Shown: one piece after another, positions 23,955-32,320 of the stretch
How the letters are laid out: each line of letters opens with the position of its first letter
How positions within the stretch are numbered: position 1 is the stretch's first letter
Source: Pseudomonadota bacterium
GTDB taxonomy: Bacteria; Pseudomonadota; Alphaproteobacteria; Sphingomonadales; Sphingomonadaceae
Direction of reading: 5' to 3'
Assembly (NCBI GenBank): GCA_963205175.1
Contig: CAUJIW010000072.1
Span: forward strand, 1-34,710
DNA length: 34,710 nucleotides
Notes under the pieces: generated by a model
Database searches by the model: none
Told to the model about the DNA's origin: nothing
The model's input: only the letters and a program-made list of their open reading frames with translations
Made by a program: the position numbers and the translations under genes

Positions 23955-25832
23955 TTACTCGGCGGCGAGCTGTTGGGCCGCCCACTTCGGCTGCTCGGGC
24001 GCCGGCAACCCGGTTTCCTCCATCGAACGGGCGCGCAGCGCCTCGATGGACGGGCCGAAATCGAACACCGGCACGGCGCCGCGCTCGGCGCGCATCTTGG
24101 TCCGCAACGCCTCGGTGGCCGCGGCGTCGACGCTGCCATCGGCGGCAATGACGACGCCATAGCCCAGCGCGCCCTCGGCGGTCACCAGACCCTGCCTGAT
24201 CTCCTTGGCGACGAGCGCGGGATCGCGCTCCAGCGGATCGCCCCAGCCACCGCCACCCCAGGTGATGAAGTGGAGGATGTCGCCGGCCTCGACATGGAAG
24301 TCCTCGATCTTGTTGCCGACGACGACCTGGGTGCCATCCGCCTTTTCGAGAATCTTGCGCGCCCGGGCGCCGGGCTTGCCGCCGTTGACGCCCCACGGCG
24401 GCACGAACCAGCGATCGTCATGAATGGCGATCATGCCCGACTCGAGGAAACGGTAGGACATCTTGATGCCGTTGCCGCCACGGTGCAGGCCAACGCCGCC
24501 GCTGTCCGCCACCGTCTCGTAGCGCTCGATGATGAGCGGGAAATAGCGCTCCAGGAACTCGTTGGGCACGTTGGTGAAGCCGGGGAACAGCGAGTGGCCG
24601 TCCGGTCCGTCGCCCAGCGGGCGGCCGGGAATGCCGCCGAAGCCGATCTGGAACAGCTGGAAATAGTCGCCCTGTTTGTCGGTGCCGGAATAGAACAGGT
24701 GCGGGCTCGACGAGAAGCCGGCGGCGTTGAGGAACTCCGGCGTCTTCTGGCCGAGCAGACCGCCCAGAATGTCGAAAATCCGGCCCAGCGCATGGGTGCG
24801 GCCCGACAGGGCGGCGGGGAATTTCGGCTTCAGCAGCGAGCCTTCCGGGATCCGCACGTCAATCAGGCTGTAATAGCCGTCGTTGAACAGGATCTGCGGG
24901 TCGAACACCATGATCATGTAGATGCCGAAGAACATGCGGAACATGTTCTCGTTGAGCAGGAAGTTGATCGATGCCGGGCTTTGCGGGTCGGTGCCGGCGA
25001 AATCCAGCACCACCTTCTCGCCCTCGCGCCACATGGTGCACTTGAGCTTGTAGGGACCAAAGCCCATGCCGTCGTCGCAGATATAATCCTCGAAGGTCAC
25101 CGGCGCTTCGCCGATCGAGGTGGCAATGAGCTGCTTCATCGCCTTGTAATTGCGCTCCAGCAGTTCCTCGCAGGCCGACACGAACACGTCGTCGCCGAAG
25201 CGGTCGCACATTTCCAGCACCCGGCGCGAAGCCACCCGGCAGGAGGCGATCAGCGCATTGAGGTCCGCCGAGCACCACGCCGGGGTGCGCACCTGGTGCA
25301 TGATGAGCTTGATCAGCTCCTCGTTATAGACGCCGTTCTTGAAGATCTTCACCGGCGGAATGCGCACGCCTTCCTGGAAGATCGAGGTGGCGTCGATCGG
25401 CATCGAGCCGGGCACCTTGCCGCCGATGTCGGACTGGTGGCCGAACATCGAGGTGTAGGCGATCAGTCGGCCATCCTTGAACACCGGCAGCAGCACCAGC
25501 CAGTCGTTGCAGTGGCTGATCGAGCCCCCCACCGAATAGGGGTCGGAGAGCATGATCATGTCGCCCTCCTCCACCGTGCCGTGGAAGCCCTCAAGGAACG
25601 GGCCGATATAGCTGCCGAACTGGCCGACGATCATCCGGCCCTTGTGGTCGGCGATCAGCGGAAAGGCGTCGCCCTGCTCGCGGATGCCCGGCGACATGGC
25701 GGTGCGCACCAGGGTCGCGTCCATTTCGACGCGGGCGTTGCGCAGGGCGTTCTCGATGATGTCCAGCGTTACCGGATCGATCGCCACCTTGTTGAACGGA
25801 GTCGTGTTGCTCTGAATGATCTGGGCGGTCAT
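23955..25832 (-). CDS. Hydantoinase B / oxoprolinase family subunit
   Basis: A 625-residue HyuB-type subunit, which pairs with the HyuA-type ATPase encoded immediately upstream (13-base gap, GGGAA before the ATG). Landmarks are DPVTLDIIENALRNARVEMD, SPGIREQGDAFPLIADHKGR, LSDPYSVGGSISHCNDW, and the C-terminal GGVGLHRGGNGIKMSYRFLE. HyuAB-type enzymes include ATP-dependent N-methylhydantoinase, 5-oxoprolinase, caprolactamase and, with further subunits, acetone/acetophenone carboxylases. No extra carboxylase subunits are seen nearby, so ATP-driven opening of a cyclic amide is the better guess. Length is within the family range for a split-subunit enzyme. Confidence 0.9.
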   Translation of the reverse strand: MTAQIIQSNTTPFNKVAIDPVTLDIIENALRNARVEMDATLVRTAMSPGIREQGDAFPLIADHKGRMIVGQFGSYIGPFLEGFHGTVEEGDMIMLSDPYSVGGSISHCNDWLVLLPVFKDGRLIAYTSMFGHQSDIGGKVPGSMPIDATSIFQEGVRIPPVKIFKNGVYNEELIKLIMHQVRTPAWCSADLNALIASCRVASRRVLEMCDRFGDDVFVSACEELLERNYKAMKQLIATSIGEAPVTFEDYICDDGMGFGPYKLKCTMWREGEKVVLDFAGTDPQSPASINFLLNENMFRMFFGIYMIMVFDPQILFNDGYYSLIDVRIPEGSLLKPKFPAALSGRTHALGRIFDILGGLLGQKTPEFLNAAGFSSSPHLFYSGTDKQGDYFQLFQIGFGGIPGRPLGDGPDGHSLFPGFTNVPNEFLERYFPLIIERYETVADSGGVGLHRGGNGIKMSYRFLESGMIAIHDDRWFVPPWGVNGGKPGARARKILEKADGTQVVVGNKIEDFHVEAGDILHFITWGGGGWGDPLERDPALVAKEIRQGLVTAEGALGYGVVIAADGSVDAAATEALRTKMRAERGAVPVFDFGPSIEALRARSMEETGLPAPEQPKWAAQQLAAE

Positions 25833-25845
25833 GGTCCGTATTCCC

Positions 25846-27894
25846 TCAGGCGAGGTTGATCAGAATGTTGCCGACGTGGTCGACCGTGGCAATGCAATCG
25901 GCCTCGATCAACGTCGTCGAGTCCATCTCGATGACGATGGCCGGGCCCTTGATGACGTCGTTGGCCTTGAGTTTGGCGCGATCGTAGATCACCGCCGGCA
26001 TCATCTGACCGTTCATCCACAGTTCGTGATCGCGGATTTTCGCGTCCGACGGATCGCCGTTGCCTTCCGGCAGGCGGGCGGCCGGCAGCTCAAGTGCCTT
26101 GCCCAGCGCCACCGCGCGCAGGTTCACGATCTCGTGCTCGCTGTCCATGTTGAAGGTGAACAGCCGTCGATGCTCCTCGTCGAAGCGCTCGGTCAGCCAG
26201 CCGATGCCCTTGGCCTTCAGGTCGTCGCGGGCGACGTCCATCGGCACTTCGAACGCCTGGCCGGAGTAGCGGACGTCGATCTCGAAGGTGATGGTGATGT
26301 CGTCGGACGACAGGCCCTCGTCCTTCAGCTCCTGCTCGGTCTGGCAGGCCATCTCGTCCAGGATGGCTTCCAGTTCGGCCAGCGTGGTCTTGGACGCCAG
26401 CTTGGAGAAGGACCGCGCGGTCTCGGTGCGCATGCGGGTGGTGGCGTCCCCCAGCGCGCACAGCACGCCCGGGCTCACCGGCGAGATTGCCGGCCAGCTG
26501 CCCATCAGGCGGGCCACGGCGTTGACGTGCAGCGGACCGGCGCCACCGAAGCCCATCACCGCGAAATCGCGCGGGTCATAGCCCTGCTGCACCGAGATCA
26601 TGCGCAGCGCGCCGAACATGTTCTCGTTGACGATGTCGATGATGCCGCGCGCGGCGGCGTAAAGGTCGATGCCCAGCGCGTCGGCGATGGTCTGCACCGC
26701 CTTCTTGGCGCCTTCGCGGTCCAGCTTGAAGGTGCCGCCCAGCAGCGCTTCCGGCAGATAGCCCAGCACCACGTTGGCGTCGGTCACGGTAGGCAGCGTA
26801 CCACCCTTGCCGTAGGCGACCGGACCCGGCACCGCGCCGGCCGACTGCGGACCGACGCGCAGCGCGCCGGTGAGTTCGGGCACATAGGCGATCGAGCCGC
26901 CACCGGCGCCGACCGTCTTGACGTCGAGCGCCGAGGCGCGCACCGCCAGGTGGCCGACCTCGGTGGTCCGCACGCGGCGGGCCTCCAGATTCTCGATCAG
27001 CGCCACGTCGGTGGAGGTGCCGCCGACGTCGAGCGTCAGGATGTTCCTGATGCCGGCGTTCTTGCCGACCCAGATGGCGCCGGTGACGCCACCGGCCGGG
27101 CCGGACATCAGCAGCGACACCGGATGCTCTTCCGACTTCTCCGACGACATCAGGCCGCCGTCCGAGCGCAGCAGGGCAAGCTTGCCCGCCATGCCGGCGC
27201 CGCGCAGCTTGTCGCGCAGGTTGCGGACATAGCGGCCCACCACCGGACGCACCGCCGCGTTGGCGACGGTGGTCAGGGTGCGCTCATATTCCTGCATTTC
27301 CGGCAGCACCTGATGCGACAGCGACACCGGAATACCCGGCAGGATTTCGGCCGCCAGCTCGCCGACCCGCTTCTCGTGCGCGCCGTTGAGGTAGGCGTTC
27401 ATCAACGACACGGTCAGCGCCTCGATGCCCTGCGCCTTCAGCGTTTCCAGCGCGGCCCGAATGTTTGCCTCGTCGATCGGACGGATTTCCTCGCCCTGGG
27501 CGTTCATGCGCCCCTTGATCTCGACCGTGTCCTCCAGCGCCGCCAGCGGTTCCGGCTTGGGCCAGACGATCCAGCCGGCGAGACCACCCGGCACGAAGCT
27601 GCGGGCGATCTGCATCACCTGGCGGTAACCCTCGGTGACGATCAGCCCGACCTTCGAGCCCTTGCCTTCCAGGATGGCGTTGGTGGCGACGGTCGTGCCG
27701 TGCAGGAACACCTCGACGTCCGACGGCTTGATCCCGGCCTTGGCGCAAATCGCCTCCACGCCATTGAGAATACCCACGGAACTGTCGTGCGGCGTCGACG
27801 GCGTCTTGTGCCGCCAGAACTCGCTCGACGCCTCATCGAACAACAGGAGATCGGTAAACGTCCCACCGACGTCAACACCCAGACGATAAGCCAT
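25846..27894 (-). CDS. Hydantoinase A / oxoprolinase family ATPase subunit
   Basis: A 682-residue HyuA-type subunit with the actin/ASKHA-like ATP-binding pattern: MAYRLGVDVGGTFTDLLLFD at the N-terminus, HGTTVATNAILEGKG near residue 70, and ILTLDVGGTSTDVALIE near residue 285. It phosphorylates the lactam or carbonyl so that it can be opened or carboxylated together with HyuB. The start at 27894 is favoured because GAGG lies six bases upstream; an ATG at 27900 abuts that same GAGG. It is the first gene of the hyuA-hyuB-lyase operon, divergent from an aldehyde dehydrogenase, with a CTGCAA-TTG-TTGCAG palindrome 15 bases upstream of the start. Confidence 0.9.
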   Translation of the reverse strand: MAYRLGVDVGGTFTDLLLFDEASSEFWRHKTPSTPHDSSVGILNGVEAICAKAGIKPSDVEVFLHGTTVATNAILEGKGSKVGLIVTEGYRQVMQIARSFVPGGLAGWIVWPKPEPLAALEDTVEIKGRMNAQGEEIRPIDEANIRAALETLKAQGIEALTVSLMNAYLNGAHEKRVGELAAEILPGIPVSLSHQVLPEMQEYERTLTTVANAAVRPVVGRYVRNLRDKLRGAGMAGKLALLRSDGGLMSSEKSEEHPVSLLMSGPAGGVTGAIWVGKNAGIRNILTLDVGGTSTDVALIENLEARRVRTTEVGHLAVRASALDVKTVGAGGGSIAYVPELTGALRVGPQSAGAVPGPVAYGKGGTLPTVTDANVVLGYLPEALLGGTFKLDREGAKKAVQTIADALGIDLYAAARGIIDIVNENMFGALRMISVQQGYDPRDFAVMGFGGAGPLHVNAVARLMGSWPAISPVSPGVLCALGDATTRMRTETARSFSKLASKTTLAELEAILDEMACQTEQELKDEGLSSDDITITFEIDVRYSGQAFEVPMDVARDDLKAKGIGWLTERFDEEHRRLFTFNMDSEHEIVNLRAVALGKALELPAARLPEGNGDPSDAKIRDHELWMNGQMMPAVIYDRAKLKANDVIKGPAIVIEMDSTTLIEADCIATVDHVGNILINLA

Positions 27895-27909
27895 ACCCAT
27901 CCTCAAAAA

Positions 27910-27924
27910 CTGCAATTGTTGCAG
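27910..27924. promoter_or_regulatory. Short palindrome in front of the hyuA-like gene
   Basis: CTGCAA-TTG-TTGCAG is a perfect 6-bp inverted repeat with a 3-base spacer, ending 15 bases before the hyuA-like start. Its AT-rich setting between gene start and promoter suggests an operator or leader hairpin. The rest of 27895-28088 holds the site at 28008 and a GCCCCG/CGGGGC hairpin at 28042-28058. Confidence 0.4.
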
Positions 27925-28007
27925 CGGAACAAACGCCCCGCCACCCGAAGAATGACGCCGGAACACTATGCTGACATCCGCCAGCCTAGCCTGTCCTTGC
28001 GCCAGCC

Positions 28008-28024
28008 TATCCGCTCTGCGACCT
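28008..28024. promoter_or_regulatory. Candidate IclR-type operator, hyuA/aldehyde dehydrogenase intergenic region
   Basis: TATCCGCTCTGCGACCT keeps the full left arm and the GCG of the right arm of the palindrome at 22710, and matches the site at 12742 in 14 of 16 positions. It lies 65-80 bases upstream of the aldehyde dehydrogenase start. A 10-base direct repeat CGCCAGCCTA at 27979 and 28000 (21 bases apart) adjoins it. Confidence 0.48.
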
Positions 28025-28088
28025 TTGGAACAGGTGACATGGCCCCGCACGCCGGGGCAAGGCCAAGATGTTGCCCAAGGAGACTGAA

Positions 28089-29594
28089 ATGGCCATCGAA
28101 TCACCGTCGCTGCATTCCGACAACCTGTCTTTTCTGAGCCGCCGCGCCACCGGCACCGGGCTGCTCATCAACGGCGACTGGCGCGGGGCGGCGAGCGGGC
28201 GCACCCTGCCGACCCTCGACCCGGCGACGGGTCGGGAAATCGGCCAGATCGCCGCGGCCGGCCCGGCCGACATCGACCAGGCCGTACAGGCGGCGCGCGG
28301 CGCGCTGGATACGTGGCGCCACACCACGCCGGTGGAGCGGGCGCGTATTCTCTGGGCCATCGCCGACCTTATCGAGCGCCATATCGATGTACTCGCCGAG
28401 CTGGAGACGCTCGACCAGGGCAAGCCGCTGTTCGTCGGCCGCTGGGCGGAAATTCCCGGCGCCATCAACCAGTTCCGCTTCTTCGCCGGGCAGGCGATGG
28501 CGATCGAGGGCAATACCATCGAGAGTTCCATCAACTATCAGCCCGCCGGCAAGCAGATGCGCACCTGGACCGTGCGCGAACCCGTCGGCGTGGTCGCCGC
28601 CATCGTGCCCTGGAACTCGCCGCTGGTGCTGACGGCGATGAAGCTGGCGCCGGCACTGGCGGCCGGCTGCACCATCGTGCTCAAGCCCGCCGAGGACACC
28701 TCGCTCACCGCCTTGCGGCTGGGTGAGCTGATGATGGAGGCCGGCCTGCCCGCCGGCGTGCTCAACATCGTCACCGGGCTCGGCGCCGAAACCGGCGCGG
28801 CGCTGGCCAGCCACCCGGACGTCGACAAGATCGCCTTCACCGGCTCCACCGCCACCGGCCGCGCCGTGCTGGACGCCGCCAAGACCAATTTCAAGCGCGT
28901 CACCCTGGAGCTGGGCGGCAAATCGCCGAGCATCATCCTGCCGGACGCCGACCTCGACCTCGCCATCCCCGGCGTCGCCAACGCCATCTTCTTCAACGCC
29001 GGCCAGGTGTGCATCGCCGGCTCGCGCCTTTATGCCCACCGCTCGTTTTTCGACAAGGTGGTGGAAGGCGTCGCCCGCTACGCCGAAGGGCTGCAGCTCG
29101 GCCACGGCCTCGACCCCGCGACCCAGATGGGTCCGGTGGTCTCCCGCAAGCAGGCCGACCGGGTGGCCGGCTTCGTGGCCGGTGCGCGCAAGGAAGGCGC
29201 CACTGTCGTCACCGGTGGCGATCAGGCCGGCGAGGCCGGCACCTTCGTCACGCCGGCCGTTGTCACCAACGTGCGCCCCGACATGGAGATCGTGCGGGAG
29301 GAAGTGTTCGGCCCGGTGCTGGTCGCCCAGCCTTTCGACGACGTCGACGAGGTGGTCGCCGCCGCCAATGACAGCCAGTATGGCCTTGCCGCCGGCGTGT
29401 GGACCGAATCGCTGTCGGCCGCCCACCGGCTGAGCAGCGCCATCCGTGCCGGCACGGTGTGGATCAACTGCCACGCCATGTACGACGCCTCGCTACCGAT
29501 CGGCGGCGTCAAGCAGTCCGGCTGGGGCCGCGACAGCGGCAAGCAGGCGCTGGACAACTATCTGGAATGGAAGACCATCTGCGCCGTGGTGTGA
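28089..29594 (+). CDS. NAD(P)-dependent aldehyde dehydrogenase 2
   Basis: A 501-residue aldehyde dehydrogenase starting MAIESPSLHSDNLSFLSRRA, with AAGGAG seven bases before the ATG. It has IVPWNSPLVLTAMKLAPALA, KIAFTGSTATGRAV, Glu in LELGGKSP, Cys in AGQVCIAGSR, and EEVFGPVLVAQPF. It resembles phenylacetaldehyde/betaine aldehyde dehydrogenases and is a distant paralogue of the enzyme at 20274. It is monocistronic, divergent from hyuAB. It probably oxidises a different aldehyde of the same pathway; having two such enzymes suggests two aldehyde intermediates or broad substrates. Confidence 0.9.
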   Translation: MAIESPSLHSDNLSFLSRRATGTGLLINGDWRGAASGRTLPTLDPATGREIGQIAAAGPADIDQAVQAARGALDTWRHTTPVERARILWAIADLIERHIDVLAELETLDQGKPLFVGRWAEIPGAINQFRFFAGQAMAIEGNTIESSINYQPAGKQMRTWTVREPVGVVAAIVPWNSPLVLTAMKLAPALAAGCTIVLKPAEDTSLTALRLGELMMEAGLPAGVLNIVTGLGAETGAALASHPDVDKIAFTGSTATGRAVLDAAKTNFKRVTLELGGKSPSIILPDADLDLAIPGVANAIFFNAGQVCIAGSRLYAHRSFFDKVVEGVARYAEGLQLGHGLDPATQMGPVVSRKQADRVAGFVAGARKEGATVVTGGDQAGEAGTFVTPAVVTNVRPDMEIVREEVFGPVLVAQPFDDVDEVVAAANDSQYGLAAGVWTESLSAAHRLSSAIRAGTVWINCHAMYDASLPIGGVKQSGWGRDSGKQALDNYLEWKTICAVV

Positions 29595-29620
29595 GACAAG
29601 CCTGGGCGACGGGCATGGCT

Positions 29621-29635
29621 GCCGGCAAGGCCGGC
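29621..29635. terminator. Short hairpin between convergent genes
   Basis: GCCGGC-AAG-GCCGGC forms a 6-bp stem in the 48 bases separating the convergent aldehyde dehydrogenase and PrpD-like genes. No T-tract follows; it is only a weak candidate for a shared transcription end. Confidence 0.3.
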
Positions 29636-29642
29636 TGCCGCA

Positions 29643-31019
29643 TCACCCGATGATTCCTGTCGTCCGCAGCGCCGCGAGCGCATCCGGCTGAGCGGGAAAA
29701 TCCGCCATCAGTGCCGCCAGCGGCGCGTCGACATCCGGCAGGCCGGCGAACGCCAGACAACCCCGCGCCTTGTCCCGGTGCTGGTCGTCGGTCAGCGGCC
29801 AGGCCGGCGAGCCCAGCTGGGCCGTCACGTCGACACGCAGCTCCCGGCCGTCTGTCAGGCGAGCGATCGCCTGGGCCGGCACGAACGCCGCCGGGTCGGG
29901 ATTGCCATCGTCGACGACCGACACCTTCGCGGCCAGCGCCAGGATTGCCGGATCGCGCAACGTCGCCGGCTGGAAGTCAGCCAGATCAACCTTGCCCCGG
30001 GTCAGCGTCACCGCCACCAGCCAGGCCAGACACAGGCGCGCATAGCCGGGCTCCATCGCCTCATGGGCCGGTCGGCCGACCAGACGATGGATCAAGGGGG
30101 GCGCGACATAGGTGAACGACGCCAGCTCCTCGGCGCGCAGGCCCTGCTCCTGCATCAGCCGCTGGGTGGCGACGATGCCGCCATGGCCGGCCCGGCCGGT
30201 GGGAAACGGCTTCCAGCTGACCTCGGCGATATGCCGGCCAGCTATGCGCTGCCCCGGCACGCCGAGACCGGCCACCGCCGCCTGTGCCGTGCCCTCGACC
30301 TCCAGCAGACCGAAGTAGCCGAACGGGCCATCGACGGGGTGGCGCACGCCCGGCATGCCGGCCCGCGCCAGATCGACCGCCACCAGGGCATTGCGGGCGG
30401 CGTTGGCGACCTGCACCGGCAGTGCCGGCTTGCCCTCGACATGGGCCTGCATGGTGCCGGAGGCAAACGACAGGGCGTGACCGAAGGCGTCCAGCGCCAC
30501 CGCCCGGGGCAGGCGTGCCAGGTTGGCGATCGCCGCCACACAGCCGAAGATGCCCGCCGTCGCCGGCCGGAAGAAGCTCAGCGGCCCGGCGGCGAGCCCC
30601 AGGCACACCGCGATGTCGACACCGGCGACCAGCGCCGCCAGGAAGGCCTCGCCATCGACCGGCGCCGGCGCGCGCGCCGCCTCGGCCAGCACTGCGGACA
30701 GCACCGTCGCCATCGGGTGCAGCACCGCCGGTTCATGCACGCAGTCATATTCCTGACCGTGAATCTGGAACCCGTTGACGAAGGCGGCCGCATGGGGCGG
30801 CAACTGGACATCCGGCCGACCCAGGACGCCGGCCGTGCCGCCGCTGCCCCAGCCACGGGCAATGTCCAGCACGGCGTCAGCATGGGCGGCGTGGCGGCCG
30901 GCCGCACCGACGCACAGGCTGTCATGCAGGAAGGTCAGTGCCGCCCGGCGGGCATTCGCCGGCACATCGGCCCAGCGAACGCCCAGCGCATGGTCAACGA
31001 GTTGCTCGGACGGGTTCAA
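29643..31019 (-). CDS. MmgE/PrpD family dehydratase-type protein
   Basis: A 458-residue MmgE/PrpD protein, the family of 2-methylcitrate dehydratase, cis-aconitate decarboxylase and iminodisuccinate epimerase. Motifs are FLHDSLCVGAAGRH, then NGFQIHGQEYDCVHEPAVLHP (the family NGxxxHxxDxDD/HP region), FASGTMQAHVEGKPALP, and SWKPFPTGRAGHGG near the active site. I assign a TTG start at 31019 that overlaps the SDR stop (TTGA) and has GGAAGAG upstream; no ATG fits before the conserved N-terminus. It would dehydrate, decarboxylate or epimerise a di/tricarboxylic acid. With LeuCD-like and ICL-like enzymes it forms a methylcitrate-cycle-like toolkit, but the substrate is unassigned. Confidence 0.83.
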   Translation of the reverse strand: MNPSEQLVDHALGVRWADVPANARRAALTFLHDSLCVGAAGRHAAHADAVLDIARGWGSGGTAGVLGRPDVQLPPHAAAFVNGFQIHGQEYDCVHEPAVLHPMATVLSAVLAEAARAPAPVDGEAFLAALVAGVDIAVCLGLAAGPLSFFRPATAGIFGCVAAIANLARLPRAVALDAFGHALSFASGTMQAHVEGKPALPVQVANAARNALVAVDLARAGMPGVRHPVDGPFGYFGLLEVEGTAQAAVAGLGVPGQRIAGRHIAEVSWKPFPTGRAGHGGIVATQRLMQEQGLRAEELASFTYVAPPLIHRLVGRPAHEAMEPGYARLCLAWLVAVTLTRGKVDLADFQPATLRDPAILALAAKVSVVDDGNPDPAAFVPAQAIARLTDGRELRVDVTAQLGSPAWPLTDDQHRDKARGCLAFAGLPDVDAPLAALMADFPAQPDALAALRTTGIIG

Positions 31020-31834
31020 TGGGTCTCTTCCCCGCCCGAGACGTTCATGCTCTCGCCGGTGATGTAGAGGGCATCGTCGGAACACAGGAAGGCGACCGCC
31101 GCCGCCGTGTCGGCCGGCAGGCCCGGCCGGCCGAGCGGGATGCGCGCGGCCATGCGCTTGAGATATTCGTCCACCGAAATGCCCTGCACTTCGGCGAAAT
31201 GCTCGTTCTGCCAGGCGCCGAGCCCCGTGGTCACATGGTTGGGGCAGACATTGTTGACGGTGATCTTGTGCTCGCCAAGCTCGATGGCGGCCGACCGCGC
31301 CAGGCCGACCAGACCATGCTTGGAGGCGGTGTAGGCCTGGGCATGCGGGAAGCCGGACTTGGCGGCCTGACTGGCGATGTTGATGATACGCCCGCCCCGG
31401 CCCTGACGGATCATCACCTCGGCGGCGGCCTGCAGGCCATAGAAAGCGCCAGTCAGGTTCACGGCGATCACGGCGTTCCAGTCCGCCGGCGTTACCTCCA
31501 GCATCGGCTTCATGATGTAGCCGATGCCGGCGTTGTTGACCCAGATGTCCAGCGAGCCATGCGCCGCGACGGCATGCGCGGCCAGCGCCCGCACCTGCTC
31601 GGGGTCGCGCACGTCGCACGGACAGGTCGAGGCCTTGGGCAGCGAGGCGGCGATGGCCGCCATCTCGGCGGTGCCGCCGATCATGCTGTCCGGCGTCGCG
31701 GCGTCCCGCGACGCGCCGATGTCGGAAATGACGACCGCGGCACCTTCCGCCGCCAGCCGCCGCACGATCGCCTCACCCAGCCCGCCAGCGCGGCCGGACC
31801 CGGTAACGACGGCTGTCTTGCCCGCGAACCGCAT
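31016..31834 (-). CDS. Short-chain dehydrogenase/reductase (SDR)
   Basis: A 272-residue classical SDR. The NAD(P)-binding TGSGRAGGLGEAIVRRLA is at residues 11-28, DIWVNNAGIG follows, then IINIASQAAKSG with the catalytic Ser, and the active-site YTASKHG (Tyr and Lys). The end VSGGEETH is typical. Acidic DIGAS after strand 2 suggests NAD rather than NADP. It interconverts a hydroxyl and keto group. It starts one base after the HapK-like stop and overlaps the PrpD start by four bases, so the three form one operon. It probably oxidises a hydroxy-acid intermediate passed to or from the PrpD-like enzyme. Confidence 0.9.
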   Translation of the reverse strand: MRFAGKTAVVTGSGRAGGLGEAIVRRLAAEGAAVVISDIGASRDAATPDSMIGGTAEMAAIAASLPKASTCPCDVRDPEQVRALAAHAVAAHGSLDIWVNNAGIGYIMKPMLEVTPADWNAVIAVNLTGAFYGLQAAAEVMIRQGRGGRIINIASQAAKSGFPHAQAYTASKHGLVGLARSAAIELGEHKITVNNVCPNHVTTGLGAWQNEHFAEVQGISVDEYLKRMAARIPLGRPGLPADTAAAVAFLCSDDALYITGESMNVSGGEETH

Positions 31835-31835
31835 G

Positions 31836-32138
31836 TCAGAGCTTCTCCGTCGTCAGGAACGTCACATCGGCCATGGCCTGGAAGGTGGCGGCGATCGCCT
31901 GCATCGCCTCGGTGGCGATGTCGGCGCCGAAGGCGTCCATGTCGGCGACGTCGATGATCTCGACATAGGCATAGGGAGCCGCGGCGTCACTGCCGAGCTG
32001 GCCGGTGGCGCGGAACACCTCGAAGCGCTCGATCGAGCCCAGCCCGTTGACCGTCGGCAGGTCGACCTCGCGTGCCCAGGCCTCATAGGCGGCCGGCTCG
32101 ACGCCCGGCTTGAGATTGAACAAGGCAATCAGGCGCAT
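31836..32138 (-). CDS. Small HapK (REDY)-like alpha/beta-barrel protein
   Basis: A 100-residue protein starting MRLIALFNLKPGVEPAAYEA, with DLPTVNGLGSIERFEVFRA, APYAYVEIIDVADMDAFG and AIAATFQAMADVTFL. It resembles REDY-like HapK proteins, a dimeric ferredoxin-like barrel family first noted near prodigiosin genes and common in alphaproteobacterial catabolic loci. GGAG lies seven bases before the ATG. The biochemical role is not established; similar folds act as small isomerases, decarboxylases or monooxygenases. It is the first gene of the leftward operon with SDR and PrpD genes and is divergent from the second methyltransferase operon. Confidence 0.8.
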   Translation of the reverse strand: MRLIALFNLKPGVEPAAYEAWAREVDLPTVNGLGSIERFEVFRATGQLGSDAAAPYAYVEIIDVADMDAFGADIATEAMQAIAATFQAMADVTFLTTEKL

Positions 32139-32199
32139 CGCGGATCTCCATGTAAAGTGCATGAGGCCAGAACAGAAAGCCGTTGCTACCAACCCCGAC

Positions 32200-32222
32200 G
32201 GGGCGGCGGGAGCCCCCGCCCC
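32200..32222. other. GC-rich hairpin in divergent intergenic region
   Basis: GGGGCGG (32200-32206) pairs with CCGCCCC (32216-32222) over a 9-base loop, about 100 bases before the GTG start of the second methyltransferase. No T-tract follows. It may lie in the mRNA leader. I see no TATCCGC palindrome in this 182-base region. Confidence 0.35.
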
Positions 32223-32320
32223 GAACTGTCCGACGTGCGGCCAGCGCCCGATCTGGCCGTTCCGTCGCCACCGACGGGCGCATCATAGGTGGTTCAGGAT
32301 TGTACAGCGAGGAGCTGATC

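Noticed and set aside
25816-28137. Very long rightward open frame (773 codons) opposite the hyuA-like gene, and a similar 628-codon frame at 23973-25859 opposite the hyuB-like gene
   Set aside because: Both are antisense shadows typical of high-GC coding DNA: His/Arg/Gln-rich, no recognisable motifs, and fully covered by the well-supported HyuA and HyuB genes.
29643-31619. A 658-codon leftward frame that would fuse an N-terminal extension to the PrpD-like protein
   Set aside because: The first 200 codons overlap the SDR gene in another frame and are Arg/Gly-rich without motifs. The PrpD homology starts right at the TTG overlapping the SDR stop.
32200-32222. Rho-independent terminator or attenuator before the second methyltransferase
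   Set aside because: The stem is strong but has no T-tract on either strand, so it is listed only as a hairpin.
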